From: Trissonchulus latispiculum
Taxonomy: Eukaryota > Nematoda > Enoplea > Enoplida > Ironidae
Direction: 5' to 3'
DNA: 64,000 bases
Assembly: GCA_030248195.1 (NCBI GenBank)
Contig: JASAND010000850.1
Span: 39,946-103,945, forward strand
The stretch's first letter is position 1; each line of letters begins with the position of its first letter. Below are positions 54,583-64,000 of the stretch, in pieces. Below the pieces are notes generated by a model. That model ran no database searches and was not told the origin of the DNA. It was given only the letters and a program-made list of their open reading frames with translations. The translations under genes were made by a program, and so were the position numbers.

Positions 54583-56079
54583 CAAAGCTTTACAGCCTTG
54601 TTACAATGTTACATCTACTGAGTCCCTTCTGATTTAGCTGACAGATCCTTCAGATTTTAACCTGCTAAGTCAGAACAAAGTTACCGACAGGACTGAATTT
54701 CATGTAAATACGTAAATTGAACCTAAACTGAAACTAAAACTAAGACCGAAGGTAATAGCAATTCGCATCCTCGATGTTGTGATGAGGCGACGTTACGTCT
54801 GCCCTAATGAGATAATATTGGTGTTGAATGATTTTATTTTTGAGTGAAATCCTTATGAAATTGTTGATTTATAAGTGAATATTTTTATGTGAAATTATTG
54901 TGAGAATTATGTAAAACTGTTTTGGAAATTCTGTTGAAATTGTTAACTTTCTTATGCTAAAATAGTATGTATTTCTGTCAGCCATCCTAGTCGCTCGTAT
55001 TGTTTTGTGTAAGCGCATAGATGCTTCCATTAAGGGATCTCAAATTCTGTCCAATCAAGAGTTTCCAGCATCTTTCAAAACCTTTCCTCTTCCGTTTAGA
55101 GTTTTCTCTCTCAGTCTTGTGTTTTTCTTTGCAGTGTGCGGTCGCTTATTTTATTCATTTGTCTGGCTATATCTCGTGTTAATTTTACTGACCCTTTAGG
55201 CAACTAGTGACTATTTCCTTTCATTCTAAATTTATCCAAGCTCCAAGGTGACCTTGTTGACCCAGTTTATTTATAGTTTAAAATTTATTTCCTTTCACTT
55301 TTCTGAGCTTTAATTTAGCTTTTCGGAATTTCGCCGTGATGGCGTATGAACACACTTTCTTATCATTCTGTGGGTTTATTTTGGGATTAATTGTTTGGAA
55401 ATTAATTTGTATTGTTGGCCTGTGTAAAAGTTTATTTATTCGAAATTTGTTTTTGTTGAAAGTTTTACTTTGAAAAGACTCTTTAATCTGGTAATTTCTT
55501 TACTTTCCTGTTGTACGTATATTTTCCGGAATTACTCCCTTTGTCAAGCACATATTCTATCATAGTAAATGTGGTGTCTTTTAGGTCTCTTAGGGTGTTG
55601 ATTCCTCTAGGCTTTTGTATTAGACTGTATATTTGGTAGGCAAGGCTTTTTCTGCAAAATTTATGAATAGGATGTTAGATCTTTTGAGCTTGCATTTTTC
55701 AGCAAATTTTGGGGTAGATTTTCTATACTTTTCAAAATCTCTGCTCTTCATAGACTGTTTCACTCAGATTGTTTGGTTTCACTTAGGTATTCTTGGCTCG
55801 CATAGGTCGACTCAAACTACATCTCCTCCAGGTTCGACGGTTCCATTCGCACCCAGCACCCACTCGTATAGTTTGGTTAGTCAGTGCACATCCAACTTTA
55901 CAATGTACTAAACCTTATTAGAAGCATAACTCTGTAATATTTTATTGACATTCATTAAGTGTTTTATTTGCTATTTAGTGTATATTTAATGAATTCAGTC
56001 AATTGATAGAGATTCAGAATTCCGTATACGTGTGCTTCGTCGTCCAGTGTTGCATTGTTTATTACTATTTTTACATCAG
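54583..56079. other. ADAMTS intron sequence right of the 8.9-kb element
   Basis: AT-rich DNA. ORFs at 55,005-55,199 and 55,633-55,911 have no motif in keeping with the gene. I see nothing else before the acceptor at 56,079. Confidence 0.45.
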
Positions 56080-56186
56080 GCCGCTCTGAAAAACTTCCAC
56101 GGTCAAGCTCAGCGTTATCTGGACGCATTTTGCTTCTGGCAGTCTCGACAAAACCGTTACTGGGATCATGGATTCCTTTTATCAGG
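56080..56186 (+). CDS. ADAMTS metalloprotease, catalytic-domain exon with the C-x-W-Q motif
   Basis: The exon between TTTACATCAG and GTAAAA reads AALKNFHGQAQRYLDAFCFW, then QSRQNRYWDHGFLLSG. The family has L-x-x-F-C-x-W-Q followed by H-D-x-A-I-L-L-T here, and the match is direct. It is phase 0 at the start, agreeing with exon 45,473-45,556 across the 10.5-kb intron, and ends two bases into a codon. The minus-strand 165-codon ORF over it is a shadow. Confidence 0.72.
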
Positions 56187-56364
56187 GTAAAATGTTTTAC
56201 GACATCGAATGAGGACCTCTGAAATGGCCGCGCTTCAAATAATAGCTGACTCAAGCAGACAATAATTTCTGAATTCCAAATGTCTAGCAAATCACCTGAC
56301 AAACAACTTATCGCTGTTTTCTTCACCGAGTATTCAACATGTATATATATATAGGCGTTTGTGG

Positions 56365-56747
56365 TAGATATGAGCATTTTGGCCCGTCGGCCCGGCCTGC
56401 GGACAGCGCCGGGCATGGCCGACATCCATTTGCTTGCGGGCCAGGTCGAGCCGGGCACAGAAACTTTAAAGTTTTCTTGCGGGCCGGAGCGGGCCGAATG
56501 GACTTTCGAAAATGTTGTGACATCACTAAAATAAGCTAACAGTTATTCATTTTGGTAAGTTTACAGCAAAATGCAACATTTCGTAGCATAATTTAACTTT
56601 TAACGCATATTTTCCATCATGAATTGGAGCCTTTGAAATAATATTAGAAAAATTTTCGAAATTTTCTTTTCAGCGGGCCGGGCCGAAACATTCGCCTGCG
56701 GGCCGGGCCATGCCGGGCCGAAAAAATCCGGCCCGTGCTCATCTCTA
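56365..56747. mobile_element. hAT-type MITE
   Basis: This 383-bp element begins TAGATATGAGCA and ends with the complement of TAGAGATGAGCA, with eight-base flanks GTTTGTGG and CTTTATGG (6 of 8 identical). Both subterminal parts are packed with GGCCGGGCC words. It has no coding capacity. It lies in an ADAMTS intron. Confidence 0.7.
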
Positions 56748-57158
56748 CTTTATGGCCTTAGCTTTTATTATATGCAATATTTGCAACTGTTATTTTCGAA
56801 ATATGAAACACTTTTGATAGGCTATTTTGCTGGAGACAAATTCTGGAGACGTCGCGAACCACATTAGATTTGAACATATTTGTTTAAGGTACGACATATA
56901 CAAAAGTTCCAGCGCTGTTAGTGGTAAGTATCAAATAAGACTGAAATAATAAGGCATGCCTCATCCTTAGTCCAAGTGGGCACTGGGCACTACCGATGTA
57001 GACTGCGGGGTTTAAAATTGTTTTTAAATTGTGCGAATTCCACTAATGACAATTATTTTTGCGATGTAGCTTTCGGCAGATTTTATCTTTCTGAGATCAC
57101 CCATTTTTAAACATTATGTTTTAAATGCTATTATGCTGTTGGCACTTATGGTTTTTAG

Positions 57159-57264
57159 GAATAGCTAAGCTGGGAGGCATGTGTAGTGCGAGCAGAAGTT
57201 GCACACTTGTCGAAGGTTTGGATTTTGTAACTGCCTTCATTGGAGCTCACGAAATTATTCATTC
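57159..57264 (+). CDS. ADAMTS metalloprotease, exon with the first half of the zinc site
   Basis: After the TTTTTAG acceptor the frame reads [20 protein letters not shown], then [14 protein letters not shown]. It matches the conserved G-G-M-C-x-x-x-x-S-C…A-F-x-x-A-H-E-x-x-H of ADAMTS enzymes. HEIIH supplies two zinc-binding His and the catalytic Glu. The donor TC|GTAAGC splits a serine codon that the next exon completes. The exon before it was not found with matching phase (one base needed; 56,186 leaves two), so one small exon is missing. Confidence 0.8.
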
Positions 57265-58459
57265 GTAAGCAGAATCAGTAAGAAACTGGGATCTTTTGGC
57301 GATTCATTCGTCGATTCACTCCAGTTAATAAGTAGCCGATTGAATTCAGATCTGGTATGGGTGCATTTGAACACATGTCTGATTGATTTATGACAAAAAT
57401 GAAAAATTTTAATAACTAAATATTTAAAATTTTTGGGTGAACCAAAAAATGTTTGTCTCTGAATTTGCTGAGGTTGTATTTATGAGTTTTCAGGGTCGCT
57501 GAACACGAATCTGAAAACAGTATTTCGATCCGGCATTAACTGAAATATTTAAACTTTAGTTTATCTTTAGCTTATTTGTACTGAGCTAACGAAAATCTGG
57601 ATCGAAGCAGCTTTCAGATACTTGTTCAGCGAATCTGAAGAATATATGCTCCTAATGTAAAACAATTCAGCAAAATCAGTTAAAATATTTTGGTTTGAGA
57701 AATTAAAATTTTAAGTTCTTTCAAATTTCAAATTTTGGTTACAGATCGATCAGAAATGTGTTCAAGTGTAGCCATACTAAATTCGAAGTCAGTCGGAGAT
57801 CACCTGATTTTTTTTCCGCAGCGAGTTAGACGAAGCTAAATCTATTTTATCCAGGGTAAATACAATTTTAATTTCGTCTGTAGGGTTACAAAGTTACAGC
57901 TACTGTCATATTTGAGTGCAAAAGAATTGAAACAAAGAAAGAAAGAAAGAATAAAGAAAGCTTCTTCTACTACACTACGCACGCATATATGCACGACAGG
58001 CCTGTCGTATACTTATATGTATTAAACCCAAGGTCTCCAAAACGAAATGTCAATCAAATGCTTGGCCTGACGTTTATATAACGAAACTTCGATTCTTGGC
58101 CCCATCTTTTCTTCCTTTCTATCTTTAAGAAAGAATATTTATTTCCACTAAAATATGACAGCAGCTGTAAAAATTTTATTTGCTTTTTGAGCTCTCTTTA
58201 ATTCGAAAGGCCCTATGCCCTGGCCCTATTAAAAAGTGTACCTAAAGCCTTCATAAATAGAGTGGGAAAATTAGAGAAATGATATTCATTTTAAAATGTA
58301 CAGTCTTAGTTATTCAACAATCAAATGAAATACTTGGTTGATGAATGCGCCATTGCGTGTTACTACATAAAGTAGGCTTTGTTTTTAACTGATTCCAAGA
58401 TGCTAATCAATAGACAGGTATGAGCGCACAAAATTCTCACTGCATTCATCATTTTTCAG

Positions 58460-58591
58460 TTTTGGCGTTGACCATGACGAGAACAAACGATGTGGAAGCT
58501 CCTTTGTTATGTCGCAGTTCTTAGGAACCGGAAAACTGACTTGGTCTGTTTGTACTGCAAACGATCTTGGAAGATACGTCAAAAGTTTGGA
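58460..58591 (+). CDS. ADAMTS metalloprotease, exon with the third zinc ligand
   Basis: The exon starts after CATTTTTCAG with one base completing Ser, then FGVDHDENKRCGSSFVMSQF and WSVCTANDLGRYVKSL, ending at GTAAGC. With the previous exon it gives the complete H-E-x-x-H-x-x-G-x-x-H-D zinc motif. The segment after it (C-x…M-S…W-S-x-C) is the usual end of the catalytic domain, with Met of the Met-turn near VMSQ. It ends two bases into a codon, matching exon 58,973. Confidence 0.82.
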
Positions 58592-58972
58592 GTAAGCGAG
58601 TCTAGCTTTGACGCAACTGCAGAATTATTAAAGGTTAAATTGATTAATTTAACGCTGTAATCTGTAATCTGTGTTTGTATCTGTACTGTATCTGGAGCTG
58701 TATTCGGATTTGTATCATTCTGAATCTGAATCTGTATTTTAATCTGTTATCAAGAATCTTGATAAATTAAATTTAATTTAATAAATTAAAAATAAATTAA
58801 AATTAAATATAATTTAACACACTGTCAGCAGTCAGCAAAATGCACACGTCACGCTTTCCTATATTTCCTTTCCTATATTGTAAATAGCTAAGTCATTGAT
58901 TTTATTCCCATCGATTAAGTAGTGTGGCGAGACCATGAGTATTATGCAACAACATAGATTTTGACATTTTAG

Positions 58973-59102
58973 CCGCCTTGGTAAAAATTGCTTGAGAGTC
59001 ACCGGAGGAAATGAGGAATTACAGCTATCTGAAGAATTACCGGGGCAGTTGTTTAACGCAAACACACAGTGTTCTATCATGTACGGCACAGGATATACGG
59101 AG
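58973..59102 (+). CDS. ADAMTS metalloprotease, disintegrin-like exon 1
   Basis: Acceptor GACATTTTAG; donor GTAGGC. It reads RLGKNCLRVTGGNEELQLSE, then ELPGQLFNANTQCSIMYGTG. LPG-x-x-[YF]…QC-x-x-x-[FY]G-x-G is the hallmark of the ADAMTS disintegrin-like module. It joins in phase on both sides (one base in, phase 0 out). The minus-strand ORF over it is a shadow. Confidence 0.8.
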
Positions 59103-59816
59103 GTAGGCTTAAGTATTTTTTGCATTAAGAAAGCCTGAAAATAGTATTTAGTTAGCATTTAATAAAAATGTATGTAGTTACTTAGAAGCAAGTTATTTTT
59201 TAAGTATTAATTTCCGTTTAAACAGTTACTATTTCATGAATATCTGGGAACTTAGATTTCACTGAAATTTGTTTTACCGTAGCTTCCTTTTGAAATAAAA
59301 CATGCATTTCCCTGTTAGGACAAGATAAAGACCAAACGAATCAGATATTTCAAATAAACTGTTTAATGGCAAATAAACTAAAACTTTCTTTCACCTTGCA
59401 AAACCTCCATGTTAGGAATGTGAATAGCGCAATTGGGGCTTAGCAGTAGTACTAAGTTTGTATCTCACACGTTGTCTCTGGATCCGGAACTCCACATTAT
59501 CGCTAGTAGCAATCATGTGGAGTTCTGGTATGGTATCAATCAGTGAACTTGTTCTTCTGCGTTCTATGCTTGAAACTTCCACTCCCAACACTGCACCAAT
59601 AAAATATAGGCAGTGTCGAATCTAGTGAACGTAGATGAAACTGCGACCATAATTTCAATTCAAGTGAACTGAATGTTACATAAGTTTTAAGGAGGAATGA
59701 TTCTGCTAAAAATTCGTATTTAACTTGACAGATGCGGATCTTGAGTCAAATTAGATCAGACTTCATTCTCCCAACTCCCACGTACATAGATTTTATTTGC
59801 TGTTCAATATCCATAG

Positions 59817-59993
59817 GCTGAACAATCTGGTGTTAGTATTTGCCAAATGTTGTGGTGCCAGCATCCTAAGTATCCGAAGCTGATCTCAGCTCATCCGGCC
59901 TTGGAAGGAACCTTTTGTGGTTATCGCCACTGGTGCATTGGTGGTCAATGCGTTCCGTGGTCTCATGATGCTAATCCAATTGAACGACCATCA
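59817..59993 (+). CDS. ADAMTS metalloprotease, disintegrin-like exon 2
   Basis: Acceptor TATCCATAG; donor GTACGT; 59 codons at phase 0. It reads AEQSGVSICQMLWCQHPKYP, then HPALEGTFCGYRHWCIGGQC. C-x-x-L-W-C and G-T-x-C-G-x-x-x-W-C-x-x-G-x-C are characteristic of this module. It leads directly to the TSP1 exon, as in the family domain order. Confidence 0.85.
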
Positions 59994-60279
59994 GTACGTC
60001 TTTAGCTAAGATTAGTTTAACATTGTTGTGACTAAGGGGCAGGCGTTTGTTTTGCTTTGTTGAATATATAGCTAACAGGAATGGATTGTTTACACATGAA
60101 AACATGGATCAAGTCATAGCTATATTTGGTTCACACTTAAATCAGAAACAAGTCTTTATTACAGAAATTATGGTGTCCTTTGCCTTCTGGAATCCATCAA
60201 AGTGCAGGATAATAAGTTGTAATTATTCCCGTCTCGTTCATTAACAACAGTGGCTTTAGAACTGTTCATTTTGTTGTAG

Positions 60280-60600
60280 ATTGTGAACGGTGAATGGTCT
60301 GATTGGTCTCTTGTTAGTTGCAGCACAGACTGTGAAAGCTGCTCTTTGCTGTCGGATTCTATTTCAATTTTGGTGTCAGCAAGGAAATGTGACAATCCTA
60401 AGCCTCAGAACGGCGGACTGGCATGTCAAGGACCATCCCATCGAGGTTACATCTGTTCCCAAAAAGAAAGTTGTTCTGGAGCATCAAATATTCAAAGCGC
60501 GATAGACTTGATGTGTACCCGATATCAGATTTCTAGAAATGACAGAGAACTAACTGGAAAAGGAAAACAACTACTCGAAAATGTATCACGTGCCTGCAAG
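60280..60600 (+). CDS. ADAMTS metalloprotease, TSP1 repeat and start of the Cys-rich module
   Basis: After TTGTTGTAG the frame reads IVNGEWSDWSLVSCSTDCES, the W-S-x-W-S and C-S-x-x-C core of a thrombospondin type 1 repeat. It continues with SARKCDNPKPQNGGLACQG and ends the repeat at YICSQKESC. The remaining 45 codons (MCTRYQISRND, then RACK) resemble the beginning of the Cys-rich module. The donor AAG|GTTGGT is weak and the phase (0) does not match exon 60,907 (needs two bases), so the exact end is uncertain. TSP1 repeats bind glycosaminoglycans and matrix. Confidence 0.78.
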
Positions 60601-60906
60601 GTTGGTGGAGCAAATATCTGAGAAAAAATTTTTAAAGAAAGCATGTAATCAGAATCAATTTTTATATGTGACAGTGCCATTGTTTTATATAAACGTTTGT
60701 ACACAAAAGTGGACAGTTTTGATTCACAAAATGCAGACATGTAGATGAATTCATCAAAAGGAGCGATGTGTTGCCTGTCGTTCAAGCTTTCAGCAGTATT
60801 CTGATTGGAATCCCTTAACGTTTTTGAGATATGTGCGATATTTTGTCTATACTTTATTTAAATCATCTTCAGCTATATTTTTAATTTAGCTTTTTTGTGA
60901 AATCAG

Positions 60907-61009
60907 AACGTTCAGAAGTTCGGCTGTTTCCTACCGATACTTTGGTGATTCATTACCAGATGGAGCGCCTTGTGGTGTTGACAGCTACTGTATTCAAGGA
61001 GACTGTTTG
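60907..61009 (+). CDS. ADAMTS metalloprotease, Cys-rich module exon
   Basis: The exon after GTGAAATCAG and before GTAACT reads RSSAVSYRYFGDSLPDGAPC, then GVDSYCIQGDCL. D-G-x-x-C…C-I-x-G-x-C is the conserved end of the ADAMTS Cys-rich module. The usual middle part of that module (C-x-L-x-C) is not visible between this exon and 60,600, so an exon is missing or the module is shortened. It ends at phase 0. Confidence 0.72.
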
Positions 61010-61120
61010 GTAACTAAAAGTTTTTGTAATAACTAGAAAAACATTACAACTGACAACCCCAAAGCTTAGCTGGTATATATGCCACGTGCAAATGGTATGG
61101 AAAAATCGTGCAACCGGCAA

Positions 61121-62015
61121 GTTCCCGTGCAAATTAGAACTGTCGTGCGAAACAACATTTGAACGATAACTGTCTTGCAAATTCGTTGAGCTGCAGGTCC
61201 CAAGCTTCATTTATAATTAATTTCCTGTAATGCAAACATAATTTGCATCAATTGTTCTCATTTAATGATGCATTTTTTGTTTATCAATTATTACCTCCAC
61301 ATTTCTTTCCTTTGTGACAGTGTGTGGTACAGCTTCTGTTTTCTGTGCGACACCCACATTTTTGAGTAATACAGTTTCCAGTATGGTACAGCGAAAAAAT
61401 CCTTGTCCTCCTTCACCCACAAACGTTATCGTGGCACCCTTGCGAAGGGTAATTTGGTTGGGTTTGACCGCATCAACGCTTATGAAGTTGTTAGCGTTGC
61501 ACTTTTCCTTTTGATTTGGTAAGTAAAGATTTTCTAGCACACCATGACAGGTTCCTATTTTAAAGTTCCCGGGTGAGGCTCTTCCATAACTATCCCCAGC
61601 ACATTGGTGGTGTTGCTCTCCCGTCGTATTTTCTAATGGAGTAGGCTTCATGACTACTTTCTGACGCTGTTCTTTCTTCAGTCGAGCAAGTTTAATTGTG
61701 GCGATCAGTCCAGAATATCTGTCAAGAAGTCGCTTACGTAGTAGTTTTGTTACTTCCCTTTTCTCGCACCATCGAGGAGAATGCATCTTTTGGTTCCATG
61801 CAAGTTCATCAAGTAGGCGAATTGCCACTGAAGTACAAGTTTAGCTAGCGACTAATTTTATAGCATGATATTTGGTGTTAGCAAGCGATCAAGTAGCAGT
61901 TGCTAACAAAAATAAAGTTTAAAAAGCAGAAAAACATGACGTAAGTATTAACTTAAGCTGCAGTTGAACGCATTTGCACGACAGTTCCCGTGAAAATTAA
62001 TGTTTGCACGGGAAC
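61121..62015. mobile_element. Element with GTTCCCGTGCAAA inverted ends carrying a 188-codon ORF
   Basis: GTTCCCGTGCAAATTA with ACTGTCGTGC (left), and in complement GTTCCCGTGCAAACATTA with ACTGTCGTGCAAA (right), form imperfect inverted ends of about 55 bp around 0.9 kb. Duplications were not resolved. It lies in the ADAMTS intron region where a spacer exon would be expected. Confidence 0.5.
61262..61828 (-). CDS. 188-codon ORF inside the inverted-end element, unknown family
   Basis: The frame runs from ATG 61,828 to a stop at 61,262. The N-terminal half is basic (KREVTKLLRKRLLDRYSGLI, ARLKKEQRQKVVMK). The second half looks like a small beta-rich domain (KPNQITLRKGATITFVGEGG, then FFRCTILETVLLKNV). 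I do not recognise it. The location inside inverted termini suggests a transposon-carried gene or captured exon. A plus-strand frame with a good donor (61,519) covers part of it, so chance openness cannot be excluded. Confidence 0.4.
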   Translation of the reverse strand: MAIRLLDELAWNQKMHSPRWCEKREVTKLLRKRLLDRYSGLIATIKLARLKKEQRQKVVMKPTPLENTTGEQHHQCAGDSYGRASPGNFKIGTCHGVLENLYLPNQKEKCNANNFISVDAVKPNQITLRKGATITFVGEGGQGFFRCTILETVLLKNVGVAQKTEAVPHTVTKERNVEVIIDKQKMHH

Positions 62016-62029
62016 ACTATATACACGCG

Positions 62030-62038
62030 ATATATATA

Positions 62039-62101
<63 letters not shown>

Positions 62102-62135
62102 TACATATATTGCATATATATTACATGCAGTCAGT
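62030..62135. repeat. (TA)n microsatellite
   Basis: A TATATA tract of about 60 bp with interruptions (GCATATA, TTACATATATTGCATA) lies in an ADAMTS intron. Confidence 0.9.
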
Positions 62136-62333
62136 TTTATCAAATCAAGTCAAACTATACGTCATGATCAGTTCATAATTTGAGGTTTTGCCCGTTTCAC
62201 GAGGAAATGAAGAAGAGTCTCTAGGAGCTTACTCTTCTTATATACAGTGCAATTATTCAATTACTAGTGCAAGTCAAAGGCTTGTTTTCCAGGTTCATTG
62301 AAACCGCTGGCTTATATTTCAAAACTGTTTCAG

Positions 62334-62388
62334 CCAGTCTCCTGCAATCGGCAACTGCTGTTATCTCAAGAAGATACCTGTCCTCAAG
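62334..62388 (+). CDS. ADAMTS metalloprotease, short TSP1-like exon
   Basis: This 55-bp exon between AACTGTTTCAG and GTACTC reads PVSCNRQLLLSQEDTCPQ, like the R-x-V-x-C…x-x-C-P segment of a TSP1 repeat. It starts at phase 0, as exon 60,907-61,009 ends, and leaves one base that exon 62,912 completes as Gly. It is short, so support is mainly phase and position. Confidence 0.5.
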
Positions 62389-62911
62389 GTACTCTATTTA
62401 GTTTTTGAACAATAATTTTTTAATTTGCAAGCATATGCTGAAACAAAGTTTAAGGTAATTTAGTGCGACATCTTTAAGGGCACAGTTGTTATCATAGTTA
62501 TAGTTATCACAGTTGCTGTACTTCGCACTTAATCCTGACATTTTATAGAAAAATTGACTAAGACAGTGGGGTTCGCTATGAGCATTGGAAAAATAGTTTA
62601 GAGTTTTCAGTTCAATCTTTGTGACAACGTCAGCAGCAATGCAAGAAGCCGAGAGTCAATTCAATAGACGGCCAGACGAATTTTAAAAAAGTCTCAGGGT
62701 AAAGATTGGCAAAGATGTATTTGCTGACTTCTAAACCAGTTAAAATTTTATGGCCCGTTAGTATCTTAGAATTAGAATGTTTATTAGTGTTTACAACTAA
62801 CAACCTTAGTAAACTACCTGAAGGAAACTATTTTGCTGCCAGAAGCAATCTAAAGAAAACAACCCAAGCACAAACAATTAAACAATACCAAAGCTACAAA
62901 TAGATTTTCAG

Positions 62912-63120
62912 GCAAGGGCCAGATGTCCATGTCATCAAAACCGCTTGTCCCAGTTGTTTGGGAAGATGTTAAAAACATTAGCATTTATTCTAGTCCTTTT
63001 TACGAAATTCCCCCGAAACATTTTGAGGTTTTAATGAGAGGGATGATTAATAAATTAGCTACATGTAAAACCAACAATATATATGATTTTATTTCCCGTC
63101 TACTAACTTATCTGTACTAA
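62912..63120 (+). CDS. ADAMTS metalloprotease, probable last exon
   Basis: After TAGATTTTCAG two bases complete a glycine, then KGQMSMSSKPLVPVVWEDVK and about 45 more codons to TAA at 63,118-63,120. KP after the cysteine pair fits the end of a TSP1 repeat. The rest has no recognised domain. An AATAA word follows at 63,129. The join is phase-consistent with 62,388. No spacer domain was found between this and the Cys-rich exon. Confidence 0.5.
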
Positions 63121-63425
63121 TGGCTCCAAAAATAATAAGATTGGGATTTTGTGAGCCGAGGAAGCTGGGGTTGGCTGTGAACAAGAAAAACTAGTTAGCC
63201 AAATAAGGCTAAGTTAGTGCTGGAAATTATAAAGACTTTGAAAAAATGAAACTATTGAAGATTTCCTCCTTTATTAAAATGAAATTATAAAACAGTAATG
63301 AAAGAATACAATATATTCATGTCGTGATGTTCAACTGCCTTTTCTTTGTTGAGTTGAAATCTAAAGCTAATTGACTTATCTATGCTCAATCTACAATTCC
63401 ATAAGATTAATCTAGCCATTTTAGC
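63121..63425. other. Short intergenic spacer
   Basis: AT-rich sequence between the ADAMTS stop and the BEL/Pao fragment. I see no feature. Confidence 0.4.
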
Positions 63426-63499
63426 CCTATGTTTCGACATATTTTTGGTAGCACAGCGTGGTCTCGATACACGAACTTTAGGCTAGGGTTCTTGTTAAT

Positions 63500-63830
63500 T
63501 GAAATTATGATGTCATGCCTTCTATGTCTAGCTAAAAATCAGCAAACTGATGCATCTGCCAAAGTTATAATTTATTTGGATTCAGGTGTTCGAGTCTCCT
63601 GCATCCACCAAGAAGTAGCAAAAAATTAGGTTCAAAGACCATCAAAACCGTTACACTAGAAACAGCACGTTTCAACTCCAACACAACTGAGAAGATGGAG
63701 GCGGCTGAAGTTATGCAGCTTAGTCTACTAAGCCCACAAGGCTTCACTCTGAACGTTTTCGTCTGCGCCATCGGAAACGTGACTCCTTCTCTTCCACTAT
63801 ATTCAGTAGAGCTCTATGATCAGACCAGAA
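63500..63830 (+). pseudogene. BEL/Pao retrotransposon protease fragment, frameshifted
   Basis: The first frame reads LLCLAKNQQTDASAKVIIYL directly followed by DSGVRVSCIHQEVAKN, the D-S-G active site of BEL/Pao aspartic proteases. An A6 run (63,620-63,625) shifts the frame. The shifted frame gives LGSKTIKTVTLETARFN and VMQLSLLSPQGFTLNVFVCA, which fit the rest of the domain. Homology stops near 63,800, close to a TTAAGGAGGGGTCGCC word at 63,837 that may be the end of another insertion. RT is not seen before the window ends. Confidence 0.65.
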
Positions 63831-64000
63831 GCTACATTAAGGAGGGGTCGCCTATTTTCGACCGTCTCCGATTTTTTTATTTTCACATATTTTGTACTCC
63901 CTGTTGCTCCGAAAAACAAGACAGTTGTGTTTGTTGCAAAACTTTCTCTATCATTCACAACACTTCACCAAAGGTAACTTCGACATATGTTAAACATAGG

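Noticed and set aside
55964..56458. 165-codon minus-strand ORF
   Set aside because: It covers the plus-strand ADAMTS exon 56,080-56,186, which has conserved motifs and matching splice phases, and its 5' part lies in a hAT-type MITE.

Overview
The window is AT-rich DNA from an animal. Genes are split into short exons with T-rich 3' splice sites and GT donors, several encode metazoan extracellular domains, and the rest is crowded with nested transposons. Some introns are very short (about 70 bp at 13,752-13,819). An invertebrate, perhaps a nematode or other worm, fits best, but nothing here proves the phylum. All exon models below come from reading splice sites, codon phase and domain motifs by eye.

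Three host genes are visible. (1) The last exon of a DEG/ENaC-type cation channel lies at 200-585 (+). (2) A minus-strand gene at about 14,025-2,440 encodes an extracellular region, at least four EGF-like modules and probably a final transmembrane exon; five of its consecutive splice joins agree in phase. (3) A plus-strand ADAMTS-family metalloprotease runs from about 39,920 to 63,120: propeptide, zinc protease with HEIIHSFGVDHD split across an intron, disintegrin-like module, TSP1 repeat, part of the Cys-rich module, and a short last TSP1-like segment and tail.

Most of the remaining sequence is mobile DNA. A Gypsy retrotransposon (14,979-21,035, duplication TGCAC) carries two younger, gag-only retroelements nested in its pol gene (18,996-19,388 and 16,279-17,531). 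A third retroelement (21,845-23,927, duplication CACAT) has an inverted interior. Two hAT-type elements, a PIF/Harbinger-type MITE, several TA-flanked elements, tRNA-Arg-derived SINEs and a BEL/Pao protease fragment at the right edge are also recognisable.

Two large elements stand out. One is an 8.67-kb CACTA/CACTG-type unit (27,719-36,388) inserted in a SINE. It has no recognisable transposase but holds a 3.5-kb block packed with perfect hairpins. The other is an 8.9-kb unit (45,657-54,582) with 0.86-0.90-kb terminal direct repeats, inserted in an ADAMTS intron in antisense. It encodes two GC-rich, proline-rich proteins (249 and 1,339 codons) with no protease, reverse transcriptase or integrase that I can recognise. 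These two are the best candidates for something undescribed.
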